From Arthrobacter sp. KBS0703 (lineage in GTDB: Bacteria; Actinomycetota; Actinomycetes; Actinomycetales; Micrococcaceae): a stretch of 64,000 bases of DNA. The notes under the pieces are model-generated. The model was not told the origin of the DNA and searched no databases. It saw nothing but the letters and a program-made list of their open reading frames with translations. Where the stretch lies: the NCBI RefSeq assembly GCF_002008315.2, contig NZ_MVDG02000001.1:3968001-4032000 (forward strand), read 5' to 3'. The translations under genes and the position numbers were made by a program. Below, piece after piece: positions 42,920 to 51,337 of this stretch; positions within the stretch are counted from its first letter, which is position 1, and the number at the start of each line of letters is the position of its first letter.

Positions 42920-44294
42920 GTGCCCCACTCACCTTCCACCGCGGTTCCGGCCGTGAAATCGAACAGCCACGCCCGCGAAATCCTGCGCCTTGCGGTCCCC
43001 GCGTTCGGTGCCCTGATCGCGGAGCCGCTGTTCCTGCTCGCCGATTCCGCGATCGTAGGCCACTTGGGGGTTGCCCAGCTGGCCGGTGTCGGGCTCGCCT
43101 CGGCCCTGCTGCATACGGCCTGTCTCTTATACACATCTAGATGTGTATAAGAGACAGCTGGCCTACTCCACCACCCCCGCCGTGGCGCGCGCGATCGGCG
43201 ACGGACAGTTCGCCAAGGCCCTGGCCGCCGGACGCGACGGCGTGTGGCTGGCCCTGTCTCTTATACACATCTTCCTCGCGGCGGCGGGCTTCGTCGCCGC
43301 GGAACCGCTGGTGGGACTGATGGGCGCCGCCGGCGAGGTCCGTTCCTTCGCGGTGGACTATCTGCGCTGGTCCATGCCCGGGCTGGTGGCCATGCTGCTG
43401 ATCTTCGCCGGCACGGGGGTGCTCCGGGGACTCCAGGACACCAGGACACCGCTGGTGGTGGCCACGGCCGGGTTCGCCCTGAATATCGCACTGAACCTCA
43501 TGCTGGTCTACGGCCTGGGCTGGTCCGTCACGGGCTCCGCGGTCGGAACCAGCATCGCGCAGTGGGCCATGGCGGCCGTCTATCTCCTGATAGTGCAGCG
43601 AAATGCGCGCAGCCACGGCGTTTCGCTCCTGCCTGACTGGCGCGGGATCCGCGGCATGACGAAGGTGGGTTCGTGGCTGATGCTCCGGACCCTGAGCCTC
43701 CGGATTGCCATCCTGGCCACCGTCCTGGTGGTCACGGCCCAGGGTGCCGTGAACCTCGCTGCGCACCAGCTGGCCATGACCGTCTTTACCTTCCTTGCGT
43801 TTGCGCTGGACGCCCTTGCCATCGCCGCGCAGGCGCTCATCGGGAGGGAGTTGGGGGCCTCCAACCCGGAGAAGGCCCGGCTGCTGACCCGGACCATGAT
43901 CCGCTGGGGCACCGGCTTTGGCGTGGTGACGGGCGTGCTGCTCGCCGCGGCAGCCCCGTTCGACGGCGCGTTGTTCACTTCCGACGCCGGTGTCCAGTCA
44001 CTTCTCGCGTCTGCCCTGCTGGTGCTGGCGGCAGGGCAGCCCATTGCGGGGTACGTGTTCGTCCTGGACGGCGTGTTGATCGGGGCCGGTGATGCCAGAT
44101 ATTTGGCGATTGCCGGCGTCGTGAATCTCGCCGTTTACCTGCCGATGCTCCTGGCGGTTCCGCTCTGGGGACCGGGCGGCGCCGCGGCGCTGGTCTGGGT
44201 CTGGGTGGCGTTCTCGCTGGGCTACATGCTGGCCCGGGCCATGACGCTGGGGCTCAGGGCACGCACGGACCGCTGGATGGTGCTCGGCTCCTGA
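42920..44294 (+). CDS. MATE family efflux transporter (broken twice by adapters)
   Basis: A multidrug/DinF-type exporter with about 12 helices. The N-terminal 67 codons (EILRLAVPAFGALIAEPLFLLADSAIVGHLG) run from GTG 42920, which lies 6 bases after TAGGCT (leaderless). An adapter pair at 43120-43157 then adds a stop and shifts the frame. The next piece (LAYSTTPAVARAIGDG) runs into a single adapter at 43254-43272, which inserts the false residues SLIHI without a stop, and the rest continues to 44294. Replacing 37 bases by 18 (six residues) would restore the first frame, matching the usual spacing in homologues. One intact gene is likely in the organism. Confidence 0.9.
43120..43157. repeat. Nextera/Tn5 mosaic-end adapter pair (assembly artefact)
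   Basis: Mosaic end (43120-43138) and inverted copy (43139-43157) lie inside the MATE gene, about 200 bases from its start. The frame is broken here. Confidence 0.95.
43254..43272 (+). repeat. single Nextera/Tn5 mosaic end (assembly artefact)
   Basis: CTGTCTCTTATACACATCT occurs once, without the inverted partner, 96 bases after the preceding pair in the same MATE gene. The short segment between them is probably a tiny contig or read flanked by adapters. Confidence 0.93.
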
Positions 44295-44405
44295 TGCGGG
44301 TCCTCGCGGCCGCCGGGGACAGGCCGGCCCGGGCTGGGGCCGGTCTGAAGGACCGGCTGCCGGTGCCGGCTTCGACGAAACGGGCGGGCGAACTAAACTG
44401 GACCG

Positions 44406-44993
44406 GTGACTTCCCCCGTGAACCCCGTTGAAGCCTCCGCGCCCGCCCACCAGACGGAACTGTGGAAGCCCGTGCTGCTGCGCGCCGCCGCCGCACTGGC
44501 GTTCGGCGCCGTGACCGTGTTCTGGGCGGCTCCCTCCGAAGCGGGGATGAGCTGGGCGGGAGGGGCATACCTCCTGGCAACCGGCGCCGTCCTGCTCTGG
44601 GGCATCCCGCTGACCGGCTTCCGTCGCGACGCGGCTCCCGGCCGGGCCATGTCCGCAGCGGCGTCGGTCCTCACTGGCGCAGGTGTCAGCGTCCTGATCC
44701 TGCAGGGCAGCCTGCTGTTCGCCGTTATCGCCGCTTTGGGCCTCGCCGCCGTGGCCGCTGCCGAACTGTATGCAGGCATCAGGTTCAGGGGACGTCATGT
44801 CCTGGCGCGGGACTGGCTCGCCTCGGGTGTCGTTGGCCTCGGAACGGCCGCTGCCCTGCCGTTCTTCACACCCCTAGGCCCGCACGCGCTGCTGGGCGTT
44901 GCCGGCGGCGGAGCCATCATCTCCGGCGTGCTCTGGATCCTGGCAGGTCTTTCGCTCAGGCATGATGCGCGGACGCCCGCCGCAAGGCCGTAA
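44406..44993 (+). CDS. six-helix membrane protein of unknown function
   Basis: A 195-residue hydrophobic protein with about six predicted membrane helices and no recognised catalytic motif. The pattern is loosely like DUF308/HdeD acid-resistance membrane proteins. GTG 44406 lies 6 bases after TAAACT (leaderless pattern). It stands alone between the MATE gene and a small membrane protein. Confidence 0.7.
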   Translation: MTSPVNPVEASAPAHQTELWKPVLLRAAAALAFGAVTVFWAAPSEAGMSWAGGAYLLATGAVLLWGIPLTGFRRDAAPGRAMSAAASVLTGAGVSVLILQGSLLFAVIAALGLAAVAAAELYAGIRFRGRHVLARDWLASGVVGLGTAAALPFFTPLGPHALLGVAGGGAIISGVLWILAGLSLRHDARTPAARP

Positions 44994-45095
44994 ACTAGAA
45001 CGTAAGGGTTCTACTCCCTGTAGAACAATGGCAGTAGGCCAATCACATCACAACGGGCAGGCCGCATCCATGCCGCCCGCATTGGAGGAAGCACT

Positions 45096-45467
45096 GTGGC
45101 ACACCAGAAACCAGGAGAACCGCGGAACCTGCGGACCTCGGTTAAGGGACCCCTGATGTTCTCCGCGTTTTGGGCTGTGGTGGCATTTGTCGCAGTGCTG
45201 ATCTTCGCCTCCGGCGGCAGCTCGCGCGCTCCCCGCTTCGACCTCGCCTTCACGGGCGCGGGTATTGCCTTCATTGTCACCCTGGTCATCGCGGCCATGC
45301 TGTCCATGAGCTACAAGGACAACGCCGAGCACCTCGGGAAGGGCTCCGGCGTTAACCTCAGCTCGGCCAAGAAGCCGTCGCACGGCCTTGGCGGACACGG
45401 CCAGAAGCCGGGTCCCGTTGCGCCGCGTCCCTCGGACGACTCAAGTCCCGACGGCGGCGCCTCCTAG
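45096..45467 (+). CDS. small two-helix membrane protein
   Basis: A 123-residue protein with two membrane helices (LMFSAFWAVVAFVAVLIFASG; IAFIVTLVIAAMLSMSY) and a disordered Pro/Gly/Ser/His C-terminus. GTG 45096 follows GGAGGAAGC at about 6 bases. No family is recognised; similar small proteins are conserved in Arthrobacter by impression only. Confidence 0.65.
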   Translation: MAHQKPGEPRNLRTSVKGPLMFSAFWAVVAFVAVLIFASGGSSRAPRFDLAFTGAGIAFIVTLVIAAMLSMSYKDNAEHLGKGSGVNLSSAKKPSHGLGGHGQKPGPVAPRPSDDSSPDGGAS

Positions 45468-45492
45468 CAGCGAAACCTCGGGGCTGTTGCCC

Positions 45493-46035
45493 CTAGCCAG
45501 CCGCGCGGCGCGCCCGATAGGCCGCCACATGGGCGCGGTTGGCGCAGTTTCCCGTGTCGCAATACCTCTTGGACCGGTTCCGGCTGAGGTCCAGCACCAC
45601 CGCGTTGCAGTCATCGGCCGCACACACCAGCATCCGGTCCATTTCCTTGCTGCGGATCACGTCCACCAGGGCCATGGCTGCCTCCGTTCCCATTCTGTCC
45701 GCCAGCGGCGCTTCGCGGGTGGTGGCATGGAGGTGCCAGTCCCACTGGTCGTGCTTCAGGAGCTGGGGAAGGGCATGGGCTTCGCGCAGCAGCCGGTTCA
45801 CGCCGGCCACGGCCGTATCCTCGTCCGCGGTCCACAGGGCAGCAAGGTCTGACCGCAGCGCGTGCACGCTGGCTAGCTCCGAGGCGTCCCGTGTGCGGGA
45901 TCCGGTGAATCCCTCCGCCCGGAGGAACTCGTCCAGGTCCGCCACAGTGGCCAGCTTTTCCTCGCCGTTGGCTGCGCTGTTGATGAGGTGCACCACGGTC
46001 CGCAGCGCCACCTCCGTGTCAGGGGCAAAAACCAT
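45493..46035 (-). CDS. CGNR zinc-finger protein (ABATE domain)
   Basis: A 180-residue protein. The N-terminal part matches the ABATE domain (putative stress-induced regulator); the C-terminus has a treble-clef zinc finger, CAADDC with RYCDTGNCANRAHVAAYRARR, the CGNR-type motif (here TGNCANR). It is probably a DNA-binding transcriptional regulator. It is divergently placed to the EamA exporter (72 bases apart), so it may control it (inference). Confidence 0.88.
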   Translation of the reverse strand: MVFAPDTEVALRTVVHLINSAANGEEKLATVADLDEFLRAEGFTGSRTRDASELASVHALRSDLAALWTADEDTAVAGVNRLLREAHALPQLLKHDQWDWHLHATTREAPLADRMGTEAAMALVDVIRSKEMDRMLVCAADDCNAVVLDLSRNRSKRYCDTGNCANRAHVAAYRARRAAG

Positions 46036-46106
46036 CTTGACTCCTTACAGTGCCGCGGCGTAATGTCATTACCAACACCCTACTTTACTCCTGACAGGAG
46101 GCAGCC

Positions 46107-47219
46107 GTGCCTGCATCCAGCAATCGCGCCAAAATGCCGCAGCCGGCGTCGCCCGCAGCATGGGCTGCTACCGCGACATCCGCCACGGCGCCGTCCCCGT
46201 CGTCGGCACCTGTTTCGGCGGCTGGTCCGGCCCGCCCCGCGGCGTCGGGGTTCCTGGCCTCGGGCCTGGGCATTGCCCTGTTTTCCTCAGCCGTCTTCGG
46301 CCTCTCCGGGTCCTTCGCCAAGGCTCTCCTGGAAACCGGCTGGACCCCGGGTGCCGCCGTCACCGCCCGGCTGACGGGCGCCGCGCTCATCCTGGCCATC
46401 CCTGCGATCCCCGCGCTGCGCGGACGGTGGCACCAGCTGCGGGATAACTGGGTGACCATCGTGCTGTTCGGCCTGATCGGCGTGGCGGCCTGCCAGCTGT
46501 TCTACTTCAACGCGGTGGCCCGGCTGTCGGTCGGTGTGGCACTGCTCCTGGAGTACCTCGCCCCGGTGCTGATCGTGCTGTGGATGTGGGCGGCGAGCCG
46601 GAAGCGGCCGCGCCCGCTGACCATCGCCGGAACGCTCCTGTCGCTGGGCGGGCTGGTCCTGGTGCTCGACCTGACGGGCGCCGTCAAGATCGATTTCGTC
46701 GGGGTGCTCTGGGGCATTGCCGCCGCAGTCTGCCTCGCCATCTATTTCTTCATCACGGCCAAGGAAAACGACACCCTTCCGCCCATCGTCCTGGCCTCCG
46801 GAGGGCTTATGGTGGGCGCCGCGATCATGTGGCTGGCCGCCGCCACGGGCCTGCTGCCCATGGCCTTCAGTACGGCTGACACGAAACTGGGGCCCTGGGC
46901 CATGCCGTGGTGGGTTTCCCTCGGCGGGCTGGTGGTGCTGGCCACCGTGCTGGCCTACGTCTCCGGAATCATGGCCGCGCGAGCCCTGGGATCGAAAGTG
47001 GCGTCCTTCGTGTCGCTGACCGAGGTGCTGTTTGCCGTGCTCTGGGCGTGGCTGCTGCTGGGCGAACTGCCGGGCGCCATCCAGCTCCTCGGCGGGATGC
47101 TGATCGTGGGCGGGGTCGTGCTGGTCCGGCTGGACGAACTCAAGGGACTCGAGCCGCGGACCGGCCCCGGCACTCCCTCGCCGCTCAACCACGTAAACGC
47201 CGTCGAACCCGTTCCGTAA
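46107..47219 (+). CDS. EamA/DMT family transporter (RhtA-like)
   Basis: A 370-residue drug/metabolite transporter with ten helices in two EamA repeats (from about residue 52 and residue 197), preceded by a 45-residue Ala/Pro/Ser-rich N-terminal extension. Members export amino acids or other small metabolites. GTG 46107 has CAGGAGG 7 bases upstream. A perfect inverted repeat at 47260-47283 follows the gene. Confidence 0.88.
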   Translation: MPASSNRAKMPQPASPAAWAATATSATAPSPSSAPVSAAGPARPAASGFLASGLGIALFSSAVFGLSGSFAKALLETGWTPGAAVTARLTGAALILAIPAIPALRGRWHQLRDNWVTIVLFGLIGVAACQLFYFNAVARLSVGVALLLEYLAPVLIVLWMWAASRKRPRPLTIAGTLLSLGGLVLVLDLTGAVKIDFVGVLWGIAAAVCLAIYFFITAKENDTLPPIVLASGGLMVGAAIMWLAAATGLLPMAFSTADTKLGPWAMPWWVSLGGLVVLATVLAYVSGIMAARALGSKVASFVSLTEVLFAVLWAWLLLGELPGAIQLLGGMLIVGGVVLVRLDELKGLEPRTGPGTPSPLNHVNAVEPVP

Positions 47220-47259
47220 GCGGAAGCCTCCAAGCGGGGCAAGGGGTTAAACGCCAGGA

Positions 47260-47283
47260 GGGCCGGACGCGTGCGTCCGGCCC
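47260..47283. terminator. bidirectional terminator-like hairpin
   Basis: GGGCCGGACGC (47260-47270) and GCGTCCGGCCC (47273-47283) are perfect inverted copies with two bases between, located between two convergent genes. No clear T-tract is present on either side. Confidence 0.55.
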
Positions 47284-47300
47284 CCCTGTGATTGCCTGCC

Positions 47301-47564
47301 CTAGCGGGAAGTTTCCTCCTGCTGCTGTGCGTTGCGGGAGGCCTGCCGGCCGGCCTCCTCGAGCGCCTGGGCGATCTTGGCAAGCTGCGCGGCGTGCGTG
47401 CTGTGCCACTCCCTGCGGAACTTGTCCGCGTCCGGGCCCTTCCAGTCGGTGCTCTCCAGCGCCTTGGTCAGCGCGGACTTCTGCTTTTCGATTTCAGACG
47501 AACCCGACTGAAGCTTGGTGCCCAGTGCCTTGAGCTGGGTAATGTCTGCACCCCAAATAGCCAT
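47301..47564 (-). CDS. WXG100 family (ESAT-6-like) protein
   Basis: An 87-residue helical hairpin protein: WKGPDADKF in the middle is the WXG turn, flanked by amphipathic helices (ITQLKALGTKLQSGSSEIEKQ and WHSTHAAQLAKIAQALEEAG), with length typical of the family. WXG100 proteins are substrates or adaptors of type VII (ESX) secretion. No EccC or other ESX component and no polymorphic-toxin gene is next to it, so it is an orphan here. ATG 47564 follows AAAGGAGAG. Confidence 0.88.
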   Translation of the reverse strand: MAIWGADITQLKALGTKLQSGSSEIEKQKSALTKALESTDWKGPDADKFRREWHSTHAAQLAKIAQALEEAGRQASRNAQQQEETSR

Positions 47565-47776
47565 TCGATCTCTCCTTTAGTCAACGGACCCGATCCAGTC
47601 GGCATCCCCAGCGGCCTCCGGCTCGTCCGGAAGATCCATTACCTACAAGCTATCCTCCGGCACGAAACAGTGTCGATGGGCACCGCTCCCCATGTAGCCC
47701 TCCCCATGGTTTCGGCGCCCTCGCGAAGCGTGGCCGGAGGGTCGATCCCAGGCGGTCCAGAGCCTAGCATGGGGGT

Positions 47777-48049
47777 ATGTGCCGGAACATCCGAACCCTC
47801 CACAACTACGAACCGCACGCCACCTCCGAGGAGGTCTACGCCGCGGCCCTGCAGTACGTGCGCAAGATCAGCGGCAGCACCAAGCCCTCCAAGGCCAACG
47901 AGGAGGCGTTTGAACGCGCCGTGCATGAGGTGGCGCACGCAACGCAGCACCTGCTCGAGGCCCTCGTGACGCACGCGCCGGCGAAGGACCGCGCAGAGGA
48001 AGCGGCGAAGGCCAGGGCCAGGGCGGCCGTGCGCTTCGGTGCGGCCTGA
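47777..48049 (+). CDS. DUF2277 family protein
   Basis: A 90-residue protein starting MCRNIRTLHNYEPHATSEEV and continuing AALQYVRKISGSTKPSKANEEAFERAVHEVA, the characteristic DUF2277 sequence. The function is unknown. ATG 47777 is 6 bases after TAGCAT, a leaderless pattern. Confidence 0.92.
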   Translation: MCRNIRTLHNYEPHATSEEVYAAALQYVRKISGSTKPSKANEEAFERAVHEVAHATQHLLEALVTHAPAKDRAEEAAKARARAAVRFGAA

Positions 48050-48073
48050 TACGGCTGCCTGCCGCGCCGGCGC

Positions 48074-50422
48074 CTAGCTGGGCGGCTGCGTCGTTGCTGT
48101 GCCGAAGCGGCGCAGCCGGAGCGAATTGGCCACCACCAGTACGGAGCTTGCGGCCATGGCCACGCCGGCGATCATCGGATTGAGCAGGCCCAGCGCGGCC
48201 ACCGGGATCCCCACCGCGTTGTAGAAGAACGCCCAGAACAGGTTGGTCTTGATGGTGGCCAGCGTGCGGCGTGACAGTTCGATCGCCGTTGCCACGTGCC
48301 CGAGGTCGTTGCCCATGACCGTCAGGTCCGCCGCCTCGATGGCGACGTCCGTTCCGGAGCCCATTGCGATCCCCAGATCCGCCTGCGCCAGGGCGGCGGC
48401 GTCGTTCACGCCGTCGCCGGCCATGGCCACCGTTGCGCCGGCTGTCTGCAGCCGGCGGACGGCGTCCACCTTGCCTTCGGGAAGCACGCCCGCGAACACG
48501 TCCCCGGCGGGAATTCCGACGGCGGCCGCCACCTGGGCGGCCACTGCGGCGTTGTCGCCGGTCAGTAGCTGTCTCTTATACACATCTCCCAGGGATTTCA
48601 GCCGGGCCACTGCCGCCGCCGATCCCGGCTTGAGGGTGTCCCGCAGGGCGACGATGCCCGCAGCCTCGCCGTCCACGGCAACCCAGATGGCCGTGGCGCC
48701 CGAGTCCTCCGCGGAACGCAGTGCCTCGAGCTGCCCGGGCAGGGGGCTGACGCCACCGTCCTGCAGCCACCCGGTCCGGCCGGCAGCCACCAGCCGCCCC
48801 TCCACGGTTCCCACGACGCCCCCGCCCGGAGCGGAACGGAAGCCGACGACGGCGGGAAGGCCGCCGTCGTCGTCCGTGCGGCCGGTGACGGGCACCGCGG
48901 CCCCGGCGGCAGCGGCGATCGCGTGGGCGATCGGGTGCTCGGACGCTGCCTCGACCGCGCCGGCCAGCCGCAGGACGTCCGCCTCGCTGAACGGTGGGAA
49001 AGCAACGGTGGAATCGACGGAAAGTTGCCCGCTGGTGACCGTGCCGGTCTTGTCCAGCAGGATGGTGTCCACAGTGCGGGTGTCCTCGAGGACCTGCGGG
49101 CCCCTGATGAGGATGCCCAGCTGGGCGCCGCGCCCGGTTCCGGTCAGGAGTCCCACCGGAGTGGCCAGGCCGAGGGCGCACGGGCAGGCAATCACCAGCA
49201 CGGCCACCGCTGCCGTGAACGCCGACCGGAGCTCGGGTCCGCTGATGTCCGGGCCGGCAGCCAGCAGCCAGGCGGCAAAAGTCAAGACGGCAATCGCCAG
49301 GACGATCGGGACGAAGACGGCGCTGATCCGGTCCGCCAGCCGCGCGATCGGCGCCTTTCCGGTCTGTGCCTCGGCCACGAGCCGGCCCATCTGGGCCAGC
49401 GTTGTCTCCGCGCCGACCCGGGTGGCGCGGACCAGGAGCCGGCCGGCGGTGTTGATGGTGGCGCCCGTGACCGGGCTGCCGGGACCCACCTCAACGGGCA
49501 CGGATTCGCCCGTCACGAGCGAGGCGTCGACGGCGGAGGAACCGCTGATCACGACGCCGTCGGTGGCGATCTTCTCACCCGGGCGCACGACGACGACGTC
49601 GCCCACGGCAAGCTGATCGGCGGGGACCTTGACCTCGGCGCCGTTGACCAGCACGGTAGCGTCCTTGGCGCCGAGGTTCAGCAGCGCCTTCAGGGCGTCC
49701 CCGGCCTTGGCCTTGGCGTTCGCCTCGAGGAACCGGCCAAGCAGCAGGAAAGTGGTGACGACCGCGGCGACCTCGAAGTACAGGCCGCCGGCGCCCGCGC
49801 CGTCCATCTGCTCCATGCCGGGATGCTCGGTCAGGCCCGGATCGGCAAACAGCTGCCAGGCCGAAAAGACGTACGCGGCAATCACGCCCAGGGACACCAG
49901 CGTGTCCATCGTGGAGGTGAGGTGGCGGGCATGGATGGCCGCCGCCCGGTGGAAGGGCCACGCGGCCCAGCTGACGACCGGCAGGGCCAGGGCTCCGGCC
50001 GCCCAGCCCCAGTTGGGGAACTGGAACGCCGCGAACATCGAGATGAGGAACACCGGGACCGTCAGGACGGCCGCGACAATCAGGCGCGGCCTCAGCACCG
50101 CTGCCGTGCCGCCGTGCTGCATGTGGTCTTCGTGGCCTTCGGCGTCGCCTGGTGGCATGTCCGGTGCGGCGGGGTGCAGGGCGGGTCTGATCCGCGCTTT
50201 GTAGCCTGCTGCTGCTACCTGGTCGGTGATCTGTTGGTCGGTGATTCCGGCCGGGACCATCACGTGGGCTGATTCCAGGGGGAGGTTGACCGTGGCCTGG
50301 ACGCCGTCGAGCTTGCCGAGCTTCTTTTCCACCCGGTTCACGCAGGACGCGCAGGTCATGCCCTCGATGTCGAGTTCGACCGCCCGCCCGGCGGCGCGCC
50401 CTGGAAGATGCTCGGTGCTCAT
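48074..50422 (-). CDS. copA: copper-exporting P1B-type ATPase (contains adapter-derived residues)
   Basis: A Cu(I) efflux ATPase of about 782 residues. An N-terminal HMA domain has MTCASC; eight helices follow, with the translocation motif CPC in VIACPCALGLATP. The phosphorylation loop is DKTGT and the hinge GDGVNDAAAL. The C-terminus is normal. A single adapter end at 48569-48587 falls just before LLTGDN: it replaces a short loop with the false residues GDVYKRQ but leaves the frame open. GTG 50452 overlapping the copZ stop is an alternative start; ATG 50422 has AGGAA 6 bases upstream. It is last in the csoR-copZ-copA unit. Confidence 0.93.
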   Translation of the reverse strand: MSTEHLPGRAAGRAVELDIEGMTCASCVNRVEKKLGKLDGVQATVNLPLESAHVMVPAGITDQQITDQVAAAGYKARIRPALHPAAPDMPPGDAEGHEDHMQHGGTAAVLRPRLIVAAVLTVPVFLISMFAAFQFPNWGWAAGALALPVVSWAAWPFHRAAAIHARHLTSTMDTLVSLGVIAAYVFSAWQLFADPGLTEHPGMEQMDGAGAGGLYFEVAAVVTTFLLLGRFLEANAKAKAGDALKALLNLGAKDATVLVNGAEVKVPADQLAVGDVVVVRPGEKIATDGVVISGSSAVDASLVTGESVPVEVGPGSPVTGATINTAGRLLVRATRVGAETTLAQMGRLVAEAQTGKAPIARLADRISAVFVPIVLAIAVLTFAAWLLAAGPDISGPELRSAFTAAVAVLVIACPCALGLATPVGLLTGTGRGAQLGILIRGPQVLEDTRTVDTILLDKTGTVTSGQLSVDSTVAFPPFSEADVLRLAGAVEAASEHPIAHAIAAAAGAAVPVTGRTDDDGGLPAVVGFRSAPGGGVVGTVEGRLVAAGRTGWLQDGGVSPLPGQLEALRSAEDSGATAIWVAVDGEAAGIVALRDTLKPGSAAAVARLKSLGDVYKRQLLTGDNAAVAAQVAAAVGIPAGDVFAGVLPEGKVDAVRRLQTAGATVAMAGDGVNDAAALAQADLGIAMGSGTDVAIEAADLTVMGNDLGHVATAIELSRRTLATIKTNLFWAFFYNAVGIPVAALGLLNPMIAGVAMAASSVLVVANSLRLRRFGTATTQPPS
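48569..48587 (-). repeat. single Nextera/Tn5 mosaic end (assembly artefact)
   Basis: CTGTCTCTTATACACATCT lies inside copA in the conserved nucleotide-binding region. Because the frame survives, the gene looks intact though several residues before LLTGDN are wrong. Confidence 0.93.
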
Positions 50423-50448
50423 CGTTGTTCCTGCCCTGTCATGCCGGC

Positions 50449-50679
50449 TCACGCTTCGTTGGCCACCACAAGGTAGCCTGCTTCGGCCACTGCCTCGCCG
50501 ATCTCGGACGGCGAGAGCTCCTGGGTGGACGTGATGGTGACCGTGGAGACCCCGCCGGCATTGAGATCGACCGCGATCTCCTCTACGCCGGCCAGCGATT
50601 CGAGCTCTTCACTGACGGCCGACACGCAGTGCCCGCAGGTCATTCCGGAGACGTGGACGGTGGTGGAAATGGTGCTCAT
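50449..50679 (-). CDS. copZ: copper chaperone CopZ (HMA domain)
   Basis: A 76-residue ferredoxin-like metallochaperone with the metal site MTCGHC near residue 15. It carries Cu(I) in the cytoplasm to CopA. ATG 50679 has AGGAG 7-8 bases upstream. Its TGA overlaps a possible GTG of copA, so translation may be coupled. Between csoR (60 bases) and copA it forms the standard copper-efflux operon. Confidence 0.94.
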   Translation of the reverse strand: MSTISTTVHVSGMTCGHCVSAVSEELESLAGVEEIAVDLNAGGVSTVTITSTQELSPSEIGEAVAEAGYLVVANEA

Positions 50680-50739
50680 GGCTGGCTCCTGGTTCAGCGC
50701 TGACGGGGTGGGTCAGCGGAGTGGGTGGTGGGTTTGCCG

Positions 50740-51087
50740 TTAGCGCAGCAGCCGCCCGATTGCGTCTGCTGCCTCCTTCACTTTGATGTCGATCGCCTCG
50801 GCGCGCAGGGCGGGGTCCGGTTCGGAGGCCGCCCCGACGACGCAATGGCCGATGTGTTCCTCCACGAGGCCCAGGCTCACGGCGTGTAATGCCTTGGTGA
50901 CGGCTGAGACCTGCGTCAGGATGTCGATGCAGTACTTGTCTTCCTCCACCATCCGGGCGATACCCCGGACCTGGCCCTCGATCCGCCGGAGCCTTCGCAG
51001 GTAGGCGTCTTTGTCCGCGGTGTAGCCGTGCTGGGGCGGCGACTCTCCGATCGCTGCCCCCGGGGCCTGGTCTTCGGGAATACTCAT
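50740..51087 (-). CDS. csoR: copper-sensing repressor CsoR
   Basis: A 115-residue metal-sensing repressor of the CsoR/RcnR family: LRRLRRIEGQVRGIARMVEEDKYCIDILTQ, then HAVSLGLVEEHIGHCV give the Cys-His-Cys copper site. Copper binding releases it from DNA. ATG 51087 is preferred over the longer frame to 51156, since a TACGTT -10-like box ends 6 bases upstream and the operator lies beyond it, implying a leaderless transcript. It heads the csoR-copZ-copA operon. Confidence 0.94.
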   Translation of the reverse strand: MSIPEDQAPGAAIGESPPQHGYTADKDAYLRRLRRIEGQVRGIARMVEEDKYCIDILTQVSAVTKALHAVSLGLVEEHIGHCVVGAASEPDPALRAEAIDIKVKEAADAIGRLLR

Positions 51088-51098
51088 GTCGTAAACGT

Positions 51099-51115
51099 AT
51101 ACCCCTAGGGGGTAT
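51099..51115. promoter_or_regulatory. CsoR operator
   Basis: ATACCCCTAGGGGGTAT, a G/C-tract pseudo-palindrome flanked by AT/TA, matches the type of operator bound by CsoR proteins. It sits just upstream of the csoR -10 region, so the operon should be autoregulated by copper. Confidence 0.85.
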
Positions 51116-51155
51116 CTGTCAACGCCCTCCGGGCCTCGCGGGTGGCAGGAGGGCA

Positions 51156-51201
51156 TTAAAAAGCTCCGGAGTGCGTTATTGGGGGATACGCACTCCGGAG
51201 C
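51156..51201 (-). terminator. intrinsic terminator of the universal stress protein gene
   Basis: GCTCCGGAGTGCG (51163-51175) pairs perfectly with CGCACTCCGGAGC (51189-51201). Read on the minus strand it is followed by TTTTTAATG. It lies 137 bases after the usp stop and insulates csoR from it. Confidence 0.85.
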
Positions 51202-51337
51202 AGTCTTTGGGGCAGGCTTTTGATTGGCCGGCGCTCACCAGCTTACTTGCCGGTAACGATGTTTGCCACCACCTCGAATAACTACTTTCACTTTACTTTC
51301 CCGGGCCGGATTTCCGCGGGTTTTCATCGCTGCCGCG

